Assembly: GCF_014196765.1 (NCBI RefSeq)
Contig: NZ_JACIEE010000001.1
Span: 310,001-374,000 of the forward strand
Source: Mycoplana azooxidifex
GTDB taxonomy: Bacteria > Pseudomonadota > Alphaproteobacteria > Rhizobiales > Rhizobiaceae
Direction of reading: 5' to 3'
Length of the DNA stretch: 64,000 nt
The first letter of the stretch is position 1; each line of letters starts with the position of its first letter. The position numbers and the translations under genes are program-made. Positions 17,494 through 25,587 of this stretch are shown piece after piece. The notes under the pieces were generated by a model. That model did no database searches. It saw only the letters and a list, made by a program, of their open reading frames with translations, and had not been told where the DNA came from.

Positions 17494-18780
17494 TCAGGCC
17501 GGCTCGGCCGTCATCACCAGACTGGCGTTCTGGCCGCCGAAACCGAAGGAGTTCGACAGCACGGCGGAGACCTGCTTGTCGCGTTTCACATTCGGCACGA
17601 CATCGAGAACGATGGTCGGGTCGGGGTTCTGGTAGTTGATGGTCGGCGGCAGCGTGCCGGTCAGCATGGTCTGCAGCGAGAACACCGCCTCGATCGCACC
17701 GGCCGCCGTCAGCGTATGGCCGATCATCGACTTGTTGGAGGAAACCGCAATCTTCGACAACCCCTCGCCGAACACCGTCGACATCGCAAGATATTCCATC
17801 TTGTCGTTTTCCGGCGTCGAAGTGCCGTGGGCGTTGATGTAGCCGATCGCGTCCTCGGCAATGCCGGCATCCTCCAGCGCCGCCCGGATCGTGGCGATCG
17901 CAGGCCCGCCGTCCGGCGAGGACCGGGTGCGGTGGAAGTGGTCGGCCTTCTCCCCGCAGCCCTTCATGATGCCGAGCACGCGTGCGCCGCGGGCAATCGC
18001 CGATTCCAGCGATTCCAGCACCAGCGTCGCCGCCCCTTCCGCGATCACGAAGCCGTCGCGATCCTTGGTGAAGGGCTTGGAAGCTTTCTGCGGCGGGTCG
18101 TTCTGGGTCGAGAGCGCCGAAAGCAGCGCAAAGCGGATCAGCGCCTCGGCCGTCACCGAACCGTCGGTGCCGACGGTCAGCGCCCGTTCCGTGCGGCCCT
18201 GGCGGATCGCCTCGACGCCGAGCTGGATTGCGGTCGCACCGGAAGCGCAGGCCGTCGACAGCGTCACCGGCAGGCCGCGCGTGCCGAAGCGGTCGGCAAG
18301 CCGCTCGGAGATCGCGCCGAACAGCCAGGCCTCGTAGAGGGCTGGATCGGGCTTGTCGCGCAACACGGTCAGAAAGCGGTCATAGGCATCGCCCGGACGC
18401 TGCGACGGCGGCGCGCGGTCGGCGAGCGCGAAGCGCGCGCTCCATTCCGGCTCGATCGGCGGTGCGGCCAGGAACAGCGGACCACCGAAATCGCCGGAAA
18501 GCCCGGCCTGCGCCAGCGCTTCCTCGGTCGTCTCGCGGGCGTAGAAATAGGAGCGCTCGACCGGGTTCTCGGCCGGCAGGTCGACGAAATCGACCGTGCC
18601 CGCGATCCGCGTGTTGAGCCCGTCGACGGGAAAGCGGGTGATGCCGTGGATGCCGGAAACGCCGCCCGAGAGGGCTGCCCAGTTGTCCTTGAGCCCCTGG
18701 CCGAGCGAGGTGATGACGCCCATGCCGGTGACGGCGACGATCGGGCGTCCGAGATGGTCCCTGTAGGCTGCCTTGGTCAT
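17494..18780 (-). CDS. fabF1XL: FabF1XL, beta-ketoacyl-ACP synthase of very-long-chain fatty acid synthesis
   Basis: Condenses malonyl units with the growing chain carried by AcpXL. The full thiolase-fold triad is present in 428 residues: Cys178 in LSTACASGATAI, His318 in INAHGTSTPEND and His355 in NKSMIGHTLTAAG. It ends with the usual NSFGFGGQNASLV. It lies 11 bases after fabF2XL, whose product lacks the triad, so the two may form a catalytic/non-catalytic pair. Confidence 0.93.
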   Translation of the reverse strand: MTKAAYRDHLGRPIVAVTGMGVITSLGQGLKDNWAALSGGVSGIHGITRFPVDGLNTRIAGTVDFVDLPAENPVERSYFYARETTEEALAQAGLSGDFGGPLFLAAPPIEPEWSARFALADRAPPSQRPGDAYDRFLTVLRDKPDPALYEAWLFGAISERLADRFGTRGLPVTLSTACASGATAIQLGVEAIRQGRTERALTVGTDGSVTAEALIRFALLSALSTQNDPPQKASKPFTKDRDGFVIAEGAATLVLESLESAIARGARVLGIMKGCGEKADHFHRTRSSPDGGPAIATIRAALEDAGIAEDAIGYINAHGTSTPENDKMEYLAMSTVFGEGLSKIAVSSNKSMIGHTLTAAGAIEAVFSLQTMLTGTLPPTINYQNPDPTIVLDVVPNVKRDKQVSAVLSNSFGFGGQNASLVMTAEPA

Positions 18781-18791
18781 GCGCCCGTCCT

Positions 18792-19994
18792 CTATTTCTC
18801 TGCCTTCAGGATGGCGACGCCCTCGCCGCGGTGATGGCCGATCGTCGTGACGATCGCGGTCTCGGCAGGCCGTTCCATCGCCGTTTCGCCGGCCGGATCG
18901 AAGGCCGGCACCTTAGCCTCGTTTGCCAGCGCAAGCCCGGCAAGCGCCAGGCCCAGCGGAAACTGTGTCTCCAGCGCATGGCCGGTCACACCGGCATAGC
19001 CGCGCACCGGTGCGTTCGGGAACCGGCCTTCCAGCCAGGTCTTTTCGCGGGTCGACAGGTCATTGATGCCCGACGCGCCGGAGAAGACGACGGTTGCCCC
19101 GCCCTCGCCGTTCGCCAGCCCGGCGAGTACGTCGAGGCGGCGTTCCAGCCGCCCGTCCTCGCGGCCGCCGCGGTCGCCGCCGATGTCCTCGATCATGGCA
19201 TAGATGCGCGCGCCCCGCGCCTCGGCATGCGCGCGCGATTCCAGCACCAGGAAGGCGCCGACCGAACCGGAGACGATGCCGCCGCCGGCCTCGGGGTCGC
19301 GCGACCAGAGCGGCGTCCAGCCGCCGGTCGCATGCGCGCCGAGTGCCTCGTACAGCAGGATCACGTCCGGGCGCTCGGCGATGAAGCCGCCGCCGACCAG
19401 CGTATGCGTCGACTGCCCGGCGCGGATGCGCGCGAATGCTGTCTCGATGGCGCTGATGCCGGCGGCCTCTTCGCCCATGAAGGTGCGCGAGGAGCCGGTA
19501 ACTTTGTGGACGATCGAGATGTTGCCGGCCATCAGGTTGGAAAGCTGGGCGAGAAAGAGTGTCGGGCGCAGCTCCGTCGTCAGCTTCTCGTTGAGCAGAT
19601 GCTCGCGGTCGTTGCGCTTCAGCCCTTCGTCGACGATCAGGGAATCGACGTTGATGTCGCGCTCGCCGCCACCGGCGGCCACGATCATGTCCATAGTGCC
19701 GCAGGCCTCGGCATTCTCCTTCAGCCCGGCATCGTCGAGCGCCAGGCCGGCGGTGAAGACGCCGAGCCGCTGCCAGTTCTCCATCTGCCGCTGGTCGCCG
19801 CGCTTGGCGATCTGCTGCGACCAGTCGATCTCCGGCATCGGATGAACCGGATAGGGCGCAAAGCGCTCCGCCTCGATCTTCAGTTCCGGTGCGCTCCCGG
19901 CCTTGAGCAGCGCGATATGCGGCTCGGTGCCGACACCCTGGCAGGTGACGATGCCGATGCCGGTGATGACGACGTCGTTTGGCGCCTTCGTCAT
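18792..19994 (-). CDS. fabF2XL: FabF2XL, ketosynthase-fold protein lacking the catalytic triad
   Basis: A 400-residue ketosynthase-fold protein next to an intact FabF1XL. The region that should hold the active-site cysteine reads SSRTFMGEEAAGISAIETA, with Glu or nearby residues where TACxSG is expected. The first His motif is replaced by GASGINDLSTREK; a Gly-His remains in GVTGHALETQFPLG. This resembles the chain-length-factor subunits of type II polyketide synthases, so a structural or length-setting role is likely. Its ATG overlaps the fabZ stop (ATGA). Confidence 0.88.
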   Translation of the reverse strand: MTKAPNDVVITGIGIVTCQGVGTEPHIALLKAGSAPELKIEAERFAPYPVHPMPEIDWSQQIAKRGDQRQMENWQRLGVFTAGLALDDAGLKENAEACGTMDMIVAAGGGERDINVDSLIVDEGLKRNDREHLLNEKLTTELRPTLFLAQLSNLMAGNISIVHKVTGSSRTFMGEEAAGISAIETAFARIRAGQSTHTLVGGGFIAERPDVILLYEALGAHATGGWTPLWSRDPEAGGGIVSGSVGAFLVLESRAHAEARGARIYAMIEDIGGDRGGREDGRLERRLDVLAGLANGEGGATVVFSGASGINDLSTREKTWLEGRFPNAPVRGYAGVTGHALETQFPLGLALAGLALANEAKVPAFDPAGETAMERPAETAIVTTIGHHRGEGVAILKAEK

Positions 19995-20497
19995 GCGTCG
20001 TTTCCTCTTGAATTGCCCGTTGCGGCCCCGGTTGTGGCAAGCGCGTCCATAAGGCCGAGTTCCTCGGCCCGCTTGCGCACGATATCGCCGAGCGGCACCT
20101 CGCTGAAGGGCACGGTGCGCAGCTTCAGCTGCGCGTCGCAGACCTTCTTGCCGCCGGAGGTGATCTTCGCCTTGGTGACGGCGAAGCCCGAGCCGTCGTG
20201 CTCCAGCACTACTTCGATGTCGAGCACGGCGTCGGGCTCGACGAAGGCGCGCATCTTGGCGCCGTCGACCGACATCAGGAACGGCATGGCGGCGAAGTCG
20301 GTGGCGGCAAGAACCAGAAAGCCCGAGGCCTGCGCCATCGTCTCGATCAGGAGTACGCCCGGGACCAGCGGCATGCCGGGAAAATGTCCTTCGAAGACGG
20401 GGCTCTTGGAGGGAACGACGGAGCGCGCCCTCAGCGTCTTGCGCTCGGCGTCCACCGTTTCCACCCGGTCGATCATCTGGAAATATTCAAGCAGCAT
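19991..20497 (-). CDS. fabZXL: FabZXL-type 3-hydroxyacyl-ACP dehydratase
   Basis: A 168-residue hotdog-fold dehydratase. The helix motif FEGHFPGMPLVPGVLLIETM contains the catalytic His and the usual PGVLxxExMAQ pattern. It is presumed to dehydrate hydroxyacyl chains on AcpXL during very-long-chain synthesis. The start MLLEYFQMIDRVE has a weak AGG upstream. An inverted repeat GGTTAC-CTCGAT-GTAACC sits 22 bases before the ATG, and a hairpin separates it from acpXL. Confidence 0.9.
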   Translation of the reverse strand: MLLEYFQMIDRVETVDAERKTLRARSVVPSKSPVFEGHFPGMPLVPGVLLIETMAQASGFLVLAATDFAAMPFLMSVDGAKMRAFVEPDAVLDIEVVLEHDGSGFAVTKAKITSGGKKVCDAQLKLRTVPFSEVPLGDIVRKRAEELGLMDALATTGAATGNSRGNDA

Positions 20498-20518
20498 CGA
20501 AAACCTATCTTGCAGCCA

Positions 20519-20576
20519 GGTTACCTCGATGTAACCGGGGTCCGGAACGTGAAAGGCCTGCCAGGTGCGGCAGGCC
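20519..20576 (-). promoter_or_regulatory. acpXL-fabZ spacer: terminator-like hairpin and operator-like palindrome
   Basis: GGCCTGCC (20555-20562) pairs perfectly with GGCAGGCC (20569-20576); on the minus strand the stem is followed by TTTC, consistent with partial termination after acpXL. Nearer fabZ, GGTTAC (20519-20524) and GTAACC (20531-20536) form a 6-6-6 inverted repeat of the kind bound by dimeric regulators. Together they could give excess acyl carrier over enzyme. The regulator is unknown. Confidence 0.45.
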
Positions 20577-20627
20577 GTCAGCGCCCGAAAACGGGATGCG
20601 GATGGCCGCGCGCGGCAGCCGCGGCCA

Positions 20628-20906
20628 TCACGCCTTGGCGGCGCGCAGCTCGTCGATCTTGGCGCAGAGGTTCTGCAGCACGAAGTATTCCTCGGTCGCC
20701 ACCTTGCCTTCGTTGACGTCCTGCGTCCACTTCTCGAGCGGGATCTTGATGCCGAACTCCTTGTCGATCGCAAATACGATGTCGAGGAAGTCCAGGCTGT
20801 CGATGCCGAGATCGTCGATCGTGTGGCTCTCGGGCTTGATGGTTTCGCGATCGATCTCGCTGGTTTCCGCGATGATGTCGGCAACCTTGTCAAATGTAGC
20901 TGTCAC
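20628..20906 (-). CDS. acpXL: AcpXL, acyl carrier protein for very-long-chain lipid A fatty acid
   Basis: A 92-residue acyl carrier protein dedicated to the 28-carbon hydroxy acid of lipid A. Ser37 in [12 protein letters not shown] is the phosphopantetheine site. The sequence [19 protein letters not shown] agrees with the rhizobial AcpXL N-terminus as I recall it. That fixes a GTG start at 20906, with AGAGGT upstream. First gene of the lipid A fatty acid cluster. Confidence 0.96.
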   Translation of the reverse strand: MTATFDKVADIIAETSEIDRETIKPESHTIDDLGIDSLDFLDIVFAIDKEFGIKIPLEKWTQDVNEGKVATEEYFVLQNLCAKIDELRAAKA

Positions 20907-21240
20907 GCCAGTACCTCTTAAAATCCTTTGTTGCGCGATCCTATAAGTAAATTGGGCGGAATTGCCAATGGGCTGTTCCGGGCGCGCTGCAAATTGACTG
21001 TGGCCTGTTGCCCGGACATCGATCGCCCTGCCCGCGGTGGAATTCTGCCGAAATCCGCAGCAAACGCATCCCGAATTGATTTCGATCAAGTCCGACCGCA
21101 AGAATTCGACTTAACAATCGTCAATAGCAGCCTGATGGTGGCAGCGAGGCGCAAGGAGGCAACAATGTCGCATTGTCTCCCTTTCGATTCTCGTTCACTG
21201 GTGGGTCGCGGTCATTCCGTGTCAGAAAAAGGCGATCCCG
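20907..21240. promoter_or_regulatory. Divergent acpXL/fnrN control region with anaerobox
   Basis: For acpXL (minus) a sigma-70-like promoter is visible: TTGGCA at 20968-20963, 17 bases, TATAGG at 20945-20940, which would give a leader near 27 bases. For fnrN (plus) a perfect FNR box TTGATTTCGATCAA lies at 21076-21089, suggesting autoregulation. A further inverted repeat ACAATG-TCG-CATTGT at 21162-21176 lies in the fnrN leader. No separate gene is supported here. Confidence 0.65.
21076..21089. promoter_or_regulatory. FNR/FixK-type anaerobox upstream of fnrN
   Basis: TTGATTTCGATCAA is an exact match to the FNR consensus, about 158 bases before the fnrN ATG. FnrN genes of rhizobia are commonly autoregulated through such boxes. 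Confidence 0.88.
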
Positions 21241-21966
21241 ATGGACATGCAGCGCAGCGACATTCACAGCTCCGACATTCCCATCGTCTGCCGCGCCTGC
21301 GAGGCGCGGCACGGTGGCGCGTGCAGCGCGCTCTCGCCGCAGCAACTGGGAGAACTGAGCAAGCACTCCAGCCGCAGGCGCCTGCAGGCCGGCACCGAAG
21401 TCGTCGGCCAGGGCGAGGAGATGGCCACCTGTGCCAACATCATGCGCGGCGTGGTCAAGCTCACCCGGATGATGCCGGACGGCCGCCAGCAGATCGTCGG
21501 CCTCCAGTTCGCCCCCGACTTCCTCGGCCGCCCCTTCGCAGCCGAGAGCCCGCACAGCGCGGAAGCTGCAACGGATACGGAGATCTGCACCTTTCCGCGC
21601 CACCTGCTGGAACGCATGGTGACCCGGGCGCCGGAACTGGAGCACCGGCTGCACCAGCAGGTGCTGAAGGAACTGGACGAAGCGCGCGACTGGATGCTGA
21701 CGCTCGGCCGCAAGAACGCCCAGGAAAAAGTGGCGAGCTTCCTCTTCCTGATCGCCACGCACTACGATCCCGAGACCGTCGACGGCTCCGCCTTCGACCT
21801 GCCGCTGTCGCGCGCAGACATTGCCGATTTCCTCGGCCTGACCATCGAGACCGTCAGCCGCCAGTTCACCAAGCTGCGCAAGGAAAACGTCATCCGCATC
21901 GAGAACAACCGGCACGTCACGGTGCCCGACATCGAGCGCCTGCAGCAGTTCGCCGGCATCGACTGA
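21241..21966 (+). CDS. fnrN: FnrN, oxygen-sensing FNR/CRP-family regulator
   Basis: A 241-residue regulator that activates low-oxygen genes. The iron-sulfur ligands are visible as Cys17, Cys20, Cys28 (CRACEARHGGAC) and the central Cys116 (TEICTFPR). An effector beta-roll is followed by the helix-turn-helix SRADIADFLGLTIETVSRQF, whose E..SR residues match recognition of TTGAT half-sites. Its own promoter and three other places in the window carry that site. ATG 21241 has AAGGCGA upstream. Confidence 0.95.
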   Translation: MDMQRSDIHSSDIPIVCRACEARHGGACSALSPQQLGELSKHSSRRRLQAGTEVVGQGEEMATCANIMRGVVKLTRMMPDGRQQIVGLQFAPDFLGRPFAAESPHSAEAATDTEICTFPRHLLERMVTRAPELEHRLHQQVLKELDEARDWMLTLGRKNAQEKVASFLFLIATHYDPETVDGSAFDLPLSRADIADFLGLTIETVSRQFTKLRKENVIRIENNRHVTVPDIERLQQFAGID

Positions 21967-22049
21967 CCGGGCAGCGACGACACGCCAATCCTTCGGGCGC
22001 GTGCACGAAGGTTCTGGCGGACGCCCACGTAGGCGCCCGCCGTTGTTCG

Positions 22050-22805
22050 CTAGACCTGCAGGCCGCCGGCCACGTCGATCACGCCGCCGGTGATGTAGCC
22101 GCCATTCGGCCCCGCCAGGAAGCAGACGGTGGCCGACACCTCCTCGAGCGTCGCGATCCGCCGGATCGGATGCAGGTCCATGATTGCGTCCGGCAACTTG
22201 TCGCGTACATCGGCCGCCATGTCGGTCGGCATGATGCCGGGCTGGATGACGTTGACCGTGATGTCGCGTCCGCCGAGATCGCGGGCGACACCCCGCGCAT
22301 ATCCGGCGATGGCCGCCTTGGTTCCCGAATAGTCCGCGACGCCGGCGAACGGGACGCGGCTGCCGAGGAGTGAGCCGATGAAGATGATCCGGCCGCCGTC
22401 CGGCAGCACCGGCGCTGCCGCGCGCGTGGTCGCCACCGCGCCCATGACGTTGATCTGCCACTGGCGGTCGAGATTGACCGTGTCGAGCTCGGGATCGTCG
22501 ATCGTCCTGCCCTGCACGGCGATCGCCGCATTGTTGACGAGGATGTCGAGCCTGCCGAAATGCGCCGCCACCTTGTCGACCAGCGGTTTGGCTGCCGCCG
22601 TGTCGGCCTGGTCGCTCCGGATCGCGAGTGCCCTGACCCCTTTCGCCTTCAGCTTCTCGACCACGGCTTCGGCTTTCTCGGCCGAGGCGACGTAGCTGAT
22701 CGCCACGTCCGCCCCCTGGTCGGCGAGCGCCTCGGCCACGGCTGCGCCGAGCCCGCGCGAGCCGCCGGTCACAAGCGCAACCTTGCCCTTCAATATGTTC
22801 GACAT
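22050..22805 (-). CDS. Short-chain dehydrogenase/reductase
   Basis: A 251-residue Rossmann-fold oxidoreductase. It has the cofactor loop TGGSRGLGAAVAEAL, NNAAI, the catalytic Ser region IGSLLGS and the YxxxK motif in DYSGTKAAIAGYARG. The start MSNILKGKVALVTG has AAAAGGAT upstream. It is divergent from a TetR regulator, with three copies of a 12-base operator between them, so it is probably the regulated target. Substrate unknown. Confidence 0.92.
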   Translation of the reverse strand: MSNILKGKVALVTGGSRGLGAAVAEALADQGADVAISYVASAEKAEAVVEKLKAKGVRALAIRSDQADTAAAKPLVDKVAAHFGRLDILVNNAAIAVQGRTIDDPELDTVNLDRQWQINVMGAVATTRAAAPVLPDGGRIIFIGSLLGSRVPFAGVADYSGTKAAIAGYARGVARDLGGRDITVNVIQPGIMPTDMAADVRDKLPDAIMDLHPIRRIATLEEVSATVCFLAGPNGGYITGGVIDVAGGLQV

Positions 22806-22861
22806 GAGAGGATCCTTTTCCATCGCCATCGGGGCACCGCTGCAAGCGATGCGCCATTTCA

Positions 22862-22932
22862 TAACAATCGTTACGATAACGATCGGTATGAAATTTGACG
22901 CGCACCGTCAAGTGGTTTAATAACGGTCGTTA
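22862..22932. promoter_or_regulatory. Three TetR-type operator copies between SDR and tetR genes
   Basis: Three 12-base sites fit TAACRRTCGKTA: TAACAATCGTTA (22862-22873), TAACGATCGGTA (22877-22888) and TAACGGTCGTTA (22921-22932). Centres are 15 and 44 bases apart. They fill the space between the divergent starts, so binding would shut both genes. Confidence 0.72.
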
Positions 22933-22952
22933 CGGAAAGGCTTGATCGTGCA

Positions 22953-23558
22953 ATGGGACGCCATCGCGAATTTGATGTGGAGAAAGCACTGGACGCCGCG
23001 CTATGCGTCTTCTGGCGCAAGGGCTACGAGGGTGCCTCCTACACCGACCTGACTGAGGCCACCGGGGTGGAGCGGCCCGCCCTCTATTCCGCATTCGGCA
23101 ACAAGGAAGCGCTCTTCCGCCGGGTCCTGAATCGCTATTACGAGCGTTACTTCGACTACCTGCCGGAAGCACTCGATCTACCGACAGCCCGGGAAGTCGC
23201 CGCCCACATCCTCTACAGCGCAGTCGACCTCAACACCCGTTACCCCGATCGTACGGGGTGTCTCGTCATCAACGGGGCGCTGGCGGGATCGGATGAGGCG
23301 GAACCCGTGCGACAAACGCTGATCGATGCCCGCGCGGTGGCCGAGGCGCAGCTTCGTGAACGCTTCGAACGGGCAAAGGCCGAGGGAGACCTGCCCGAGA
23401 CGGCCAAGCCTGACGCGCTTGCGGCGTTCCTGATGGCCGTCACGCATGGCATGGCGGTTCAGGCCAAGGCCGGCTTCAGCCGCGACAGGCTCGAGGCCGT
23501 TGTCGAGCAAGCGCTTTCCGCCTGGCCCGCCGGCCGTACCAGTATCTCCGGAACCTAG
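22953..23558 (+). CDS. TetR-family transcriptional regulator
   Basis: A 201-residue repressor. The N-terminal helix-turn-helix reads GYEGASYTDLTEATGVERPA then LYSAFGNKEALFRRVL, the canonical TetR DNA-binding unit. The C-terminal ligand domain contains TGCLVINGALAGSDEAE, seen in regulators of stress-inducible oxidoreductases. It probably represses itself and the divergent SDR. Its stop overlaps the convergent cbiB stop by four bases (CTAG). Confidence 0.92.
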   Translation: MGRHREFDVEKALDAALCVFWRKGYEGASYTDLTEATGVERPALYSAFGNKEALFRRVLNRYYERYFDYLPEALDLPTAREVAAHILYSAVDLNTRYPDRTGCLVINGALAGSDEAEPVRQTLIDARAVAEAQLRERFERAKAEGDLPETAKPDALAAFLMAVTHGMAVQAKAGFSRDRLEAVVEQALSAWPAGRTSISGT

Positions 23559-24535
23559 ACTGCGGCCGCCAGAGCAGCACCGGTGAGAGCAAAGAGCACC
23601 AGCGCATCGCAGGCGCGGTTGAACACTTTGATCCCGCGGCGAATATCGTCCGGCGTCGCAGCGGTGCGACCGGCTGCGTTCATCATCGGCTCGTCCACCC
23701 GCACGCCGCCATAGACGCGCGGCCCCGCAAGCCCGACCCCGAGAGCGCCCGCCATCGCCGCTTCCGGCCAGCCCGAATTGGGCGAGCGGTGCAGGCCGCT
23801 ATCGCGCAGGCCGAGGTCGAGCGCCGCCTGCGCCGCCCGCCTGCCGATCGTCGCCCAGGCACCCGCTGCGACAAGGACGATGGAGAGCCGCGCCGCCGGC
23901 CAGTTGGCAAGGTCGTCGAGCCTGGCGGCTGCCCGGCCGAACTCCAGGTATTTCGCGTTCCTGTGGCCGATCATCGAATCGGCCGTGTTGAGCATCTTGT
24001 AGGCCAGCACTCCCGGCAGCCCCAGCAGCGCGTACCAGAGCGCAGGCGCCACGACGCCATCGGAAAAGTTCTCCGCAAGGCTCTCGATCGCCGCACGGCA
24101 GACCGCCGGCTCGTCCAGTGTCGCCGGATCGCGGCCGACGATCATCGAGACTGCCTGCTGCCCGCCCTCAAGCCCGCCCTGCCGCAGCCCGAGTGCCACG
24201 GCGCCCACATGGTCGGCGAGGCTCTTCTGGGCAAGGAACAGCGCGACGACGGCCGCTTCGAGAGCAAGCCCGGGCCAGCCGAGCAGCCCCAGCAGGCCGT
24301 GGATCACCGAGCCGACCAGCATACTCGCCGCCAAAAGCGCACCGATCGCCACCGCGCCGTTGAAGCGGCGCGTCTCCGGCTTCATCCGCTTTCCGTTGAA
24401 CATCCGGTCGAAGAAGGAGATGGCCCGGCCGAACACCACGACCGGATGCGGCACGCGCTCCCAGAGCTTCGGCGGATCACCGACGATGCGGTCGATGACG
24501 AGGGCGGCGGCGAGGACGATCAACGTGACGGTCAT
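23555..24535 (-). CDS. cbiB: Adenosylcobinamide-phosphate synthase (CbiB, CobD in rhizobial naming)
   Basis: A 326-residue membrane enzyme that attaches the aminopropanol arm to adenosylcobyric acid. Recognisable motifs are VLAAALVIDRIVGDPPKLWE, RVPHPVVVFG, ESLAENFSDGVVAPALWY, and RSPNSGWPEAAMAGALGVGL. Several hydrophobic helices fit the inner-membrane location. Last gene of the block cobE-A-B-C-cbiB, 17 bases after cobC, its partner in making the side arm. Confidence 0.95.
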   Translation of the reverse strand: MTVTLIVLAAALVIDRIVGDPPKLWERVPHPVVVFGRAISFFDRMFNGKRMKPETRRFNGAVAIGALLAASMLVGSVIHGLLGLLGWPGLALEAAVVALFLAQKSLADHVGAVALGLRQGGLEGGQQAVSMIVGRDPATLDEPAVCRAAIESLAENFSDGVVAPALWYALLGLPGVLAYKMLNTADSMIGHRNAKYLEFGRAAARLDDLANWPAARLSIVLVAAGAWATIGRRAAQAALDLGLRDSGLHRSPNSGWPEAAMAGALGVGLAGPRVYGGVRVDEPMMNAAGRTAATPDDIRRGIKVFNRACDALVLFALTGAALAAAV

Positions 24536-24552
24536 GGATCGGGACCCATCGT

Positions 24553-25587
24553 TCAGGCGCTGGGCAGCGCGAGCGGCCGGGCCGGGGTCAGCGCCAGCGT
24601 CAGAGCTTGCGCCAGACGGCGATCGGCGGCGACATCCGGGGCAAGCCCGAAGCGGAGCCAGGTCCGGTCATAGGCGAACGGACGCACGAGCACATGCTGC
24701 CGGCAGAGCGCCTCGTACAGATCCGCCGCGCGCGAATGCGAGACGAGCGAGAACAGCGCTGTCCCTCCGACGACATCGAGCCCGGAGTGCCGCAGGACCG
24801 CATCCAGCGCCGACTTGCGCTCTGCGATCGACTGCCGGATCGGGGTGCAGTCGCCCGCCATCAGGCCCGTCGCGATCGTCAGCGCCGGCCCGGAGACCGC
24901 CCAGGGGCCGAGCCACTCGGCAAAGTCAGCAAGCAGGCGTTCCTCGCCAAGGACGAAACCGAGCCGCAGGCCCGCAAGGCCGAAGAACTTGCCGAAGGAG
25001 CGGAACACCACCAGCCCCGGCGCGATACCCGCATGGGCTGAGAGCGAGGCCCCGGGCTCCATGTCGCCGAAAGCCTCGTCCACCACCATCGTTCCGCCCG
25101 ACCGTGCCAGGCGGTCGCGAACCTGCAAGAGCTCTTCCGGCCGATGCAGGCGCCCGTCGGGATTGTTGGGGTTGACCGCCACCACGAGCCCGTGGTCGTC
25201 GCCAACGCCGTCGAGCGTGCCGATTTCATCCACAACGCATCCGGCCGCGCGCAGCACGCGCGCATATTCGCCATAGGTCGGGGACAGGATGGCGACACGC
25301 CGGCCTGCGGGGACCAGCCGCGGCAACAACTGGATCGCAGCCTGCGTTCCCGGCACCGGCAGCGGCAGGCAGCTGTCACTGCGGTAGTAGCGCGCGGCGG
25401 CCTTTCTCGTCGCGTCGAGGCGTCCCCGGTCCGGAAGACGGTGCCAGGCAGCAGCATCGACCGCCGGCAGTGCCACCGGGCAGGGATTGATGCCGGTGGA
25501 AAGGTCCAGCCAGTCCTCCGGCCGCCCGCCATGGCGTTCGGCCGCCGCCGAAATACCACCGCCGTGCTGGATCGGCGCCTCGGTCAT
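24553..25587 (-). CDS. cobC: CobC, threonine-phosphate decarboxylase-like aminotransferase-fold enzyme
   Basis: A 344-residue PLP enzyme of the type that makes aminopropanol phosphate for the cobinamide arm. The family start GGGISAAAERHGG and DLSTGINPCP are visible, followed by VAVNPNNPDGRLH, and the PLP lysine in FRSFGKFFGLAGLRLGF. Its start overlaps the cobB stop by four bases, and cbiB follows it. Confidence 0.94.
   Translation of the reverse strand: MTEAPIQHGGGISAAAERHGGRPEDWLDLSTGINPCPVALPAVDAAAWHRLPDRGRLDATRKAAARYYRSDSCLPLPVPGTQAAIQLLPRLVPAGRRVAILSPTYGEYARVLRAAGCVVDEIGTLDGVGDDHGLVVAVNPNNPDGRLHRPEELLQVRDRLARSGGTMVVDEAFGDMEPGASLSAHAGIAPGLVVFRSFGKFFGLAGLRLGFVLGEERLLADFAEWLGPWAVSGPALTIATGLMAGDCTPIRQSIAERKSALDAVLRHSGLDVVGGTALFSLVSHSRAADLYEALCRQHVLVRPFAYDRTWLRFGLAPDVAADRRLAQALTLALTPARPLALPSA

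Noticed and set aside
21165-22373. Long plus-strand frame starting MSHCLPFDSRS with a strong AAGGAGG upstream, overlapping fnrN
   Set aside because: It runs in a different frame through fnrN and into the antisense of the SDR gene, its product is Arg/Pro/His-rich, and fnrN itself is certain. It is a GC-rich shadow; at most the start could act as a short leader.
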